A stretch of DNA of 19,673 nucleotides from Pseudolysinimonas_A sp965653335. GTDB taxonomy: Bacteria; Actinomycetota; Actinomycetes; Actinomycetales; Microbacteriaceae. The notes under the pieces are model-generated. The model made no database searches. It was not told where the DNA came from and worked only from the letters and a program-made list of their open reading frames with translations. Position numbers and translations under genes: made by a program. The number at the start of each line of letters is the position of its first letter. Within the stretch, counting starts at the first letter, position 1. The stretch covers positions 1 to 19,673 of the forward strand of contig CBFGZU010000033.1 of assembly GCA_965653335.1 (NCBI GenBank), given 5' to 3'. Positions 1-5,390 of this stretch are shown one piece after another.

Positions 1-45
1 CGAGTCATCCGCGACCACGACCCGCAATCCACTCACGTGTTCCAT
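1..45 (-). CDS. Response regulator, N-terminal fragment (runs off the window)
   Basis: Only the first 15 codons are present; reading leftwards they give MEHVSGLRVVVADDS. A hydrophobic beta strand followed by paired acidic residues (VVVADD) is the classic start of a CheY-like receiver domain, where the Asp pair helps bind Mg2+. It follows a DesK/NarL-type kinase in the same direction, so a LuxR/NarL-type DNA-binding response regulator is the obvious expectation, but the output domain is not visible. Two ATGs lie in tandem at 48 and 45. The G-rich Shine-Dalgarno at about 51-57 is only 2 nt from the first, so ATG45 is preferred. Confidence 0.75.
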   Translation of the reverse strand, partial: MEHVSGLRVVVADDS

Positions 46-92
46 CATGTCCCCCCTTCGTCCACCCGCACGTCGAGTGCAACCCCATCCCT

Positions 93-168
93 CCGCGTTG
101 GTCCGCGTTCTGCGTGTTGCGCCGTAGAGAATCTCGCGGACCAACACGCAAACGGCGGACCAACGCGG
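93..168. repeat. Long hairpin element A with the CGCGTTGGTCCGC motif
   Basis: Outer arms of 14 bp (93-106 and 155-168) are perfect inverted repeats. An inner stem pairs 107-119 with 142-153, with one bulged base, around a 22-nt loop, so nearly the whole element folds. The 10-mer GCGGACCAAC occurs twice directly (136-145, 155-164) and once inverted (97-106). It begins just after the kinase stop and sits between kinase and response regulator in the same operon. There is no T-tract on either side, so it may be a terminator or attenuator lacking a U-run, or a REP-like dispersed element. Confidence 0.7.
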
Positions 169-173
169 GGAGA

Positions 174-1544
174 TCAACCCGCGGGGGTGGTGGTGATCGG
201 CAGATGTGCCGCCACCACGGTGGGGCCGCCCTTCGGGCTGGAGATGTCGAGGGTGCCGCCCTGGCCGAGAACGCGTTCCTGCAGGCCGGCGAGGCCGTGC
301 TCCGGAACCGCCTTCGCACCCCCGCGGCCGTCGTCGGTCACCGTGATGTCGAGCCACGTGGTGTCGGCCTCCGGGATGCGGCGCAGGTCGAGACGCACGT
401 CGATCGCCGTCGCGCCGCTGTGCTTCACCGCGTTGGTGAGGCCCTCGGCGGCGATGAAGTAGGCGTTGCGCTCCAACTCGGTCGGCAGGTCGGTGCCCTC
501 CGGCAGCGACGACACCACGCGCACCGTTACCGCCGACCGCACCGCGAGCGACTCGAGCGCGGCGACGAGGCCCCGGTCGAGCAGGATCGGCGGCGCGAAA
601 CCCCGGGACAGCGCCCGCAGCTCTTCGAGGGCATCCTTCGACTGCTGGCGGGCCTCCTCAAGCAGTTTGCGGGCGGCATCCGGATCAGTGTCGAGCTGAC
701 GCTCTGCCGCCGCGATGTCCATCTGCAGCCGCACCAGACGCTGTTGCGGACCGTCGTGGATGTCGCGCTCGAGCCGGCGAAGCGCCGTGCCCTCCGCGGC
801 GACAGCGGCCGACCGTGACTCGGTGAGCGTCGCCACCTCCTTCTCGAGGGCATCCGAACGGAACGCCCCGAGCAGCCCACGGGCGACGCCCCAATGCATC
901 CAGGTGAGCCCACGGGTCACGAACGGCAGAGTCGCCGCGAAGATCAGGCCGACGACGAACCACAGCAGGGTGTCGAACACCTGGGGGTCGAACGGCGCGT
1001 CCCAGCCCAGCACCCGCTCGGCGAGCCAGCTCGAGACGAAGAAGTCGCGGTCGCCGTTCGGGATGAAGCCCATCCAGATCCACCCGGTGACGCCACCGAG
1101 CGCCGTCGCGAACCACGAGATCGCGATCGAGAACGAGATCGTCGTGATCACGAAGTTCACGAGCATCGTCCACACCAGGTAAAGCCAGTAGTGGCCGTTG
1201 CCGAACAGCGCCTTCAGCCAGCCGAGAAACCCGGTCTTCGCCGTGCGGTCGTTCCAGTCGGGGCGGCGGATGACCGGCCGGCCCGTCCATTCGAGCAAGG
1301 CGAGTTCGACGGCGCCGGCGCCGCGCGCCTGGTAGAGCGCGCCGACGAGGAACAGCACCCCGAGGAAGAACGTCGCGATCGTGCCCGCAGCGGCCGAGAA
1401 GAGCCCGATGCTCACCGCGAACATCACCACCCCGATCGGGAAAGCGATGATGAGGAAGATCAGCTCCTTGGGCACCCCGGCCCAGAGTCGCCAATAGAGC
1501 GCCTTCGGCTTCGGGCCGTGCGTTGTCGCCGTCTCAGTGCTCAT
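174..1544 (-). CDS. Sensor histidine kinase, HisKA_3 (DesK/NarL) type with membrane sensor domain
   Basis: A 456-aa membrane kinase that autophosphorylates on His and hands the phosphate to the adjacent response regulator. The N-terminal half resembles the actinobacterial 'putative sensor' domain, with hydrophobic segments near residues 28-48, 53-72, 121-146 and 190-212. The HisKA_3 dimerisation helix contains RLERDIHDGPQQRL with phospho-acceptor H263. The ATPase domain shows an N-box (EGLTNAVKHSG, N371), the G-box DDGRGG (404-409) and GLAGLQERV (417-425). Its ATG lies inside the end of the multicopper oxidase gene (11-nt overlap), and GGAG stands 7 nt upstream of the start, so the two are probably translationally coupled. 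The ligand cannot be told from sequence; the linkage suggests copper, redox or envelope stress, which is inference. Confidence 0.92.
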   Translation of the reverse strand: MSTETATTHGPKPKALYWRLWAGVPKELIFLIIAFPIGVVMFAVSIGLFSAAAGTIATFFLGVLFLVGALYQARGAGAVELALLEWTGRPVIRRPDWNDRTAKTGFLGWLKALFGNGHYWLYLVWTMLVNFVITTISFSIAISWFATALGGVTGWIWMGFIPNGDRDFFVSSWLAERVLGWDAPFDPQVFDTLLWFVVGLIFAATLPFVTRGLTWMHWGVARGLLGAFRSDALEKEVATLTESRSAAVAAEGTALRRLERDIHDGPQQRLVRLQMDIAAAERQLDTDPDAARKLLEEARQQSKDALEELRALSRGFAPPILLDRGLVAALESLAVRSAVTVRVVSSLPEGTDLPTELERNAYFIAAEGLTNAVKHSGATAIDVRLDLRRIPEADTTWLDITVTDDGRGGAKAVPEHGLAGLQERVLGQGGTLDISSPKGGPTVVAAHLPITTTPAG

Positions 1545-3096
1545 GGTCGTTCTCCATTGTCGGGGTTGTGATGCTCTGCGGGTCGGTCCCCGGTTCGACG
1601 ACCACGAACTGGCCCATCATCCCGTCGTCCTCGTGCCGCAGCAGGTGGCAGTGATACATGTAGGGCGCGGCGGGGTCGGCGTAGTCGGTGAAGCGCATGA
1701 TGAGGCGGTGGTCCTCGTTCGGTCGCAGGTAGACGGTGTCTTTCCAGCCGCTGAGGTGCGGCGGTGGCGCGGCCCCGGCGATATCGACGATCTGGAATTG
1801 CACGTCATGCACGTGGAAGTTGTGCGCCCACGCCATGTTGTTGCGCACGGTCCAGACCTCGGTCGCGCCGAGCTCGACGACCTCGTCGATGCGGCCCATG
1901 TGCATGCGCTCGTTATTGATCTGGGTGTCGTCGAGTTCGAACCGGCGCTCGGCGGTCGCGTCGCTCATGTCGAGACGCTCGAGCGGGGCTAGCGAGGCGG
2001 GCACCTCACCGCGATGGGCAAGAGTGGATGCCGCGCGCAGCTCGAGCACGTCGAACCGGTCGCCCGCCCCCGCGCTTCCCCCCAGCAACCCGAGTGTGCC
2101 GCCGAGGTCGGGGCTCTCGCTGCGCAGCACGACCGACTCACCCGGTGACATCGTCACGAGGATCTCGGCGCGTTCCCCGGGCGAGAGGGTCAGGCGCGTC
2201 AGGGGTTCCGGCGTCTCGAGCAGCCCGCCGTCGCTCGCGATCATCGCGAACTCGCGCTCGTCGTCGAAGCCGAAGCCGTAGATGCGGGCGGTCGACGCGT
2301 TGAGCAGACGCAGGCGCACGACATCCGTCGACACCTCCAGGTAGGGGCCGAGCGTTCCGTTGACGAGTACCTCGTCTCCGAGGTGACCCGTGAACCCGCC
2401 GTCACGGGTCTCGAGCGAGCCGTTCGACTCGAACGCGACGTCCTGCACGATCACCGGCACGTCGTCGACGCCGTAGTCACGCGGCAGCGGAAGGGCCGCC
2501 TCGACCGGGTCGCCGAGCAGGAACATCCCCGCGAGCCCGTTGCGCACGTGCTGCTCGGTTTCGCCGTGCGGGTGCGGGTGGTACCAGAGAGTCGCGGCGG
2601 GTTGATCGATCAGCCAGGTCGGATCCCACTCCTCCCCCGGGTCCACCATTTGGTGCGGGCCGCCGTCCATCGCGGCCGGCAGGTGCATCCCGTGCCAGTG
2701 CACGGTCGTCGGTTCGGCGAGTTCGTTGCGCACGCGCACTTCTACCTGCTCACCCCGCGCCGCATGCAACGTCGGCCCGAGGTAGGCGCCGGTGAAACCG
2801 TTCTGCTGAGTAGCCGACGAAGTCGGCGTGTCGAAGTACCACGTCGGGGTCTCGACGCCGTCGCGAAACTCGGAGGTGCCCGCCTGCGCCGTCAGATCGA
2901 AGACGCGCACGCCATCCTGCACCGTCGACGGAGCGAGCGGCGGGATCGCGAGTTCGCGGTCGAAGTCGACAGCACCGACGGTGGAAACAGCCGGAGTATT
3001 GGTGAAGCACCCGGTGAGGGTGACCGTGGCCAGCACCGTGATCGCGACAAGCGATCCGACGGTACCGAGCACGGCACGTGGACGACGAAAAGGCAT
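1534..3096 (-). CDS. Lipoprotein multicopper oxidase (laccase/CueO-like)
   Basis: A 520-aa exported oxidase with three cupredoxin domains. The signal peptide ends in a lipobox (VTLTGC, lipidated C30), so it is probably anchored to the outer face of the membrane. All four copper-binding motifs are visible: HWHG (H133, H135), HPHPHG (H173-H177), HNFHVH (H425, H428, H430) and HCHLLRHEDDGMM (H482, C483, H484, H488, with M493 as likely axial T1 ligand). Such enzymes couple one-electron oxidation of Cu(I), phenols or metals to reduction of O2 to water; copper detoxification is the commonest bacterial role, but the substrate is not decided here. It is first in an operon with the sensor kinase and response regulator. 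Start ATG3096 has GGAG close upstream. Confidence 0.93.
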   Translation of the reverse strand: MPFRRPRAVLGTVGSLVAITVLATVTLTGCFTNTPAVSTVGAVDFDRELAIPPLAPSTVQDGVRVFDLTAQAGTSEFRDGVETPTWYFDTPTSSATQQNGFTGAYLGPTLHAARGEQVEVRVRNELAEPTTVHWHGMHLPAAMDGGPHQMVDPGEEWDPTWLIDQPAATLWYHPHPHGETEQHVRNGLAGMFLLGDPVEAALPLPRDYGVDDVPVIVQDVAFESNGSLETRDGGFTGHLGDEVLVNGTLGPYLEVSTDVVRLRLLNASTARIYGFGFDDEREFAMIASDGGLLETPEPLTRLTLSPGERAEILVTMSPGESVVLRSESPDLGGTLGLLGGSAGAGDRFDVLELRAASTLAHRGEVPASLAPLERLDMSDATAERRFELDDTQINNERMHMGRIDEVVELGATEVWTVRNNMAWAHNFHVHDVQFQIVDIAGAAPPPHLSGWKDTVYLRPNEDHRLIMRFTDYADPAAPYMYHCHLLRHEDDGMMGQFVVVEPGTDPQSITTPTMENDHEH

Positions 3097-3155
3097 GACT
3101 CCACCCTCGCGACCGCCGTGTCGCGGCGGGATGGTGCCCGCATCCCGAAATCGGT

Positions 3156-3167
3156 GGGGCTAGCCCC
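3156..3167. promoter_or_regulatory. GGGGCTAGCCCC palindrome upstream of the multicopper oxidase
   Basis: A perfect 12-bp palindrome lies 60 bp upstream of the oxidase ATG, in the shared divergent region with dps. G-tract/C-tract palindromes are typical of some copper-responsive operators such as CsoR sites, but I cannot match this one to a defined consensus. It is a candidate operator only. Confidence 0.3.
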
Positions 3168-3191
3168 CCATGCACACCGCATGACACAAGA

Positions 3192-3210
3192 TGAGGCCAG
3201 CCTCAACTGC
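3192..3210 (+). promoter_or_regulatory. Possible DtxR/IdeR-like iron box upstream of dps
   Basis: TGAGGCCAGCCTCAACTGC matches about 12 of 19 positions of the known DtxR/IdeR consensus TWAGGTWAGSCTWACCTWA, including the central AGG..AG.CT core, and contains the dyad TGAGGC-CA-GCCTCA. It ends just upstream of a possible promoter (TTGCGG at 3212-3217, 16-nt spacer, TAGCGT at 3234-3239) for dps. Iron control of an iron-storage ferritin is biologically sensible, but the match is imperfect. Confidence 0.35.
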
Positions 3211-3282
3211 CTTGCGGAACAAATCCTCGTGAGTAGCGTTGAACCAGACAGCTCACCAGGGCCAGCTCACAAGGGAGAGACC

Positions 3283-3771
3283 ATGACCGACGTGAAGACC
3301 GTACCGACCAGCGCCATCGACCCCGACGTGACCGCGGGTGTCGCCCAATTCCTCGAGCCCGTCGTCATCGACCTCGAAGCGATGGTCGTCGACACCAAGC
3401 AGGCGCACTGGCACGTGCGCGGCGCCAACTTCCAGGCCATCCACGAGCTTCTCGACGAGGTCGTCGCCCACGTGCAGGACTACGCCGACACCGCCGCCGA
3501 ACGCGTCGTCGCCCTCGGCCTGCCGATCGACGCGCGCATCGCCACCGTCGCTGCCAAGACCACCGTGCCGCCGCTTACCGCCGGCTTCCAGCAGTCCGAG
3601 AAATTCATCCCCGAAGTGATCGCGCAGATCGACGCGACCCTCAAGAGCGTGCGCACCGCGATCGACGAACTCGCCGAACTCGACCCCGCATCCCAGGATG
3701 TCGTCATCGAGATCGCGCGGGGGCTCGAAAAGGATCGTTGGTTCTTGTTCGCGCACGTCGCGACCAAGTAG
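3283..3771 (+). CDS. dps: Dps-family DNA-binding ferritin
   Basis: A 162-aa protein of the Dps/miniferritin family. It forms dodecamers that oxidise Fe(II) with peroxide, store the ferric core and protect DNA. The intersubunit ferroxidase residues of the family are all present and correctly spaced: H42 in KQAHWHVRG, H54 and D58 in HELLDEV, D69 and E73 in DYADTAAE. The ATG at 3283 is chosen because AAGGGAGAG stands just upstream and the translation starts at the usual place; the same frame stays open far upstream, but that part has no homology-like character. It is transcribed divergently from the multicopper oxidase; a shared metal/oxidative-stress theme is inference. The tail has few Lys/Arg, so direct DNA binding is not assured. 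Confidence 0.95.
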   Translation: MTDVKTVPTSAIDPDVTAGVAQFLEPVVIDLEAMVVDTKQAHWHVRGANFQAIHELLDEVVAHVQDYADTAAERVVALGLPIDARIATVAAKTTVPPLTAGFQQSEKFIPEVIAQIDATLKSVRTAIDELAELDPASQDVVIEIARGLEKDRWFLFAHVATK

Positions 3772-3786
3772 CCCCGGGGGCGTGTC

Positions 3787-4731
3787 TCACGTCTGATCTT
3801 TCGGGCACCAGTAGAGGTTGCGCCCGGCCATGACAGCCGTGGCGATGGGGATGCCGCACACCCGGCAGGGTTCGCCGGTGCGGTGGTAGACCCAGTGGCG
3901 ATCGTCTCGGGATGCCTTCGCCCGTTCCAGATCGTCGCCGGTGAGACCGTCCATCGTGAGCATCTGCCCCGTCTCGACGCCGACTCCCAGCAGGTACGAC
4001 CAGTCACGCCACAGAGCGCGCGCGACGTCGGTGGGAACGTTCTTGCCGGGAATGTAGGGGTCGAGCCGCGCGCGGAAGAGTAACTCCGCCCGATAGACGT
4101 TGCCGATGCCGGCGACGACCTCCTGGTCCATCAGCAGCTGGCCGATCGCGACGTTCCGCTTGCGCACGCCTTCGACAAATCGCTCTTCACCATCGGGGTC
4201 GACGAGCGGGTCGGGCCCGAGCTTGGCGATCGTCGCATCCACCTCATCGATCGTCTGCACCTCGCACGCCGTCGGGCCACGCAAGTCGGCGACCGCCGTC
4301 GGTGTGAGCAGCCGCACGCGCACCTGCCCGACAGGCGATGGCGGCCACTCATTCAGCTCGGGCTGCAGCCGCTCCGACTCTGCCATCCGCAACCGGGTGC
4401 GACGCGGCGCGCCGATCGACCAGGGTGAGTCCTCGTTGGCCCCGACGACCCTCCGTGATCCGCGCTCCGCGGGCGACACGGGATCGACGGCGATGTCGCC
4501 CGCGAAATCCCACGCCCCATACATGCCCAGGTGCACGCGCAACCAGAGGTGGTGATCGAACTCGAGAAACAGCTGCTTGCCGACGGCGCGCGATTGCACG
4601 ATCGCGTGGCCGTCGAGTCGCGCCGCGCCCTGCGCGAAACGACCCTGCGGTGACGAGACCGCCACCGGCGGACCGGTGAACGACCGCGCGAACTGCCGCG
4701 CGATCCGGTGGACGCTGTGCCCCTCCGGCAT
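3787..4731 (-). CDS. Fpg/Nei-family DNA glycosylase (endonuclease VIII-like)
   Basis: A 314-aa base-excision repair enzyme that removes oxidised bases and cleaves the abasic site by beta,delta-elimination. The mature N-terminus PEGHSVHR carries the catalytic Pro2 and Glu3; K52 in AVGKQLFLEF is the conserved Lys. The helix-two-turn-helix segment is at about 205-225 (GIGNVYRAELLFRA). The C-terminal zinc finger shows C289-x2-C292, R304 and C309, but the position of the fourth Cys is Asp312 (CPKDQT). Residues about 75-130 form an extra loop compared with short Nei proteins. The GHS start favours the Nei over the Fpg branch. It starts 3 nt after the rpiB stop with a weak ribosome site, so translation probably depends on rpiB. 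Confidence 0.9.
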   Translation of the reverse strand: MPEGHSVHRIARQFARSFTGPPVAVSSPQGRFAQGAARLDGHAIVQSRAVGKQLFLEFDHHLWLRVHLGMYGAWDFAGDIAVDPVSPAERGSRRVVGANEDSPWSIGAPRRTRLRMAESERLQPELNEWPPSPVGQVRVRLLTPTAVADLRGPTACEVQTIDEVDATIAKLGPDPLVDPDGEERFVEGVRKRNVAIGQLLMDQEVVAGIGNVYRAELLFRARLDPYIPGKNVPTDVARALWRDWSYLLGVGVETGQMLTMDGLTGDDLERAKASRDDRHWVYHRTGEPCRVCGIPIATAVMAGRNLYWCPKDQT

Positions 4732-4734
4732 CCG

Positions 4735-5220
4735 CTAGACGATCTCGTGCCCGGAGATCGCGCCCGTCGCCTCGTATTCGGCGAGCTGCGCGATGCGCCG
4801 CGCGTGCCGCTCCTCGCCCGAGAACGGCGTCGTGATGAACGCGTCGATGAAGCCCTTCACCTCGTCGAACGAGTGCTGACGGGCACCGACGGCGATGACG
4901 TTCGCCGCGTTGTGCTCACGCGCGAGCTCGGCGGTCGCGAGGCTCCAGACGAGGGCGGCGCGGATGCCGTGCACCTTGTTCGCCGCCATCTGCTCACCGT
5001 TGCCCGATCCGCCGAACACGATGCCGAGCGCCGCGACACCTGCCTCCTCGTCACGCACGACGGCACGCGCAGCGTTGATGCAGAAGCTGGGGTAGTCGTC
5101 GAGCGGGTCGTACTCGGCGGGGCCGTGGTCGACGACCTCGTAGCCCTGTGCGGCGAGGTAGTGCTGAAGGTCGGTGCTGAACTCGAGACCGGCATGATCG
5201 GTGCCCAGATGGATGCGCAT
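4735..5220 (-). CDS. rpiB: Ribose-5-phosphate isomerase B
   Basis: A 161-aa RpiB/LacA-family enzyme interconverting ribose-5-phosphate and ribulose-5-phosphate in the non-oxidative pentose phosphate pathway. The phosphate- and sugar-binding signature is clear: D8-H9 near the N-terminus and GSGNGE at 71-76, followed by H103-N104 in REHNAAN. E76 occupies the catalytic-base position filled by Cys in E. coli RpiB and by Glu75 in the M. tuberculosis enzyme, so this is the actinobacterial form. It is upstream of the Nei glycosylase in the same direction. There is no Shine-Dalgarno near the ATG; TAAGCT lies 8 nt upstream, so the mRNA may be nearly leaderless. Confidence 0.95.
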   Translation of the reverse strand: MRIHLGTDHAGLEFSTDLQHYLAAQGYEVVDHGPAEYDPLDDYPSFCINAARAVVRDEEAGVAALGIVFGGSGNGEQMAANKVHGIRAALVWSLATAELAREHNAANVIAVGARQHSFDEVKGFIDAFITTPFSGEERHARRIAQLAEYEATGAISGHEIV

Positions 5221-5228
5221 GGTGCATC

Positions 5229-5234
5229 AGCTTA
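5229..5234 (-). promoter_or_regulatory. Possible -10 element for rpiB (near-leaderless mRNA)
   Basis: On the minus strand TAAGCT (TANNNT type) ends 8 nt before the rpiB ATG, which would place transcription start about 2 nt before the start codon. The -35 region is poor (TCTGGC at 16 nt). No ribosome-binding site is present between. Confidence 0.35.
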
Positions 5235-5286
5235 ACGATCATCACCCCTTGCCAGACCTCGGAAGCGGGAGCAGAATCGCAGCAAC

Positions 5287-5353
5287 GCGCCGGAATCCAC
5301 CACTCCGGCGCCCCTGATCGCGACGGCGGGGTCGCCCTGGACCCCGCCGTCGC
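5287..5353. repeat. Two tandem hairpins in the rpiB-pepN divergent region
   Basis: The first hairpin has 8-bp arms (5287-5294 with 5304-5311, 9-nt loop). The second has perfect 14-bp arms, GCGACGGCGGGGTC with its complement (5320-5333 and 5340-5353), around a 6-nt loop. They sit between two divergent starts and are not followed by T-tracts, so a terminator role is not obvious. They may be a regulatory or structural intergenic element. Confidence 0.6.
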
Positions 5354-5378
5354 TTCTCGGTCGCCTCGTCGCGACAGC

Positions 5379-5384
5379 TATCGT
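5379..5384 (+). promoter_or_regulatory. -10 element TATCGT positioned for a leaderless pepN mRNA
   Basis: TATCGT lies exactly at -12 to -7 relative to the A of the pepN ATG at 5391. No Shine-Dalgarno is present in the intervening bases. This is the standard actinobacterial arrangement for a transcript starting at the start codon. No -35 match is seen. Confidence 0.5.
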
Positions 5385-5390
5385 TGACGG

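Noticed and set aside
2383..3282. Upstream extension of the Dps frame by about 300 codons
   Set aside because: The extension is antisense to the multicopper oxidase and lacks family features. Dps starts normally at ATG3283 behind a good ribosome site.
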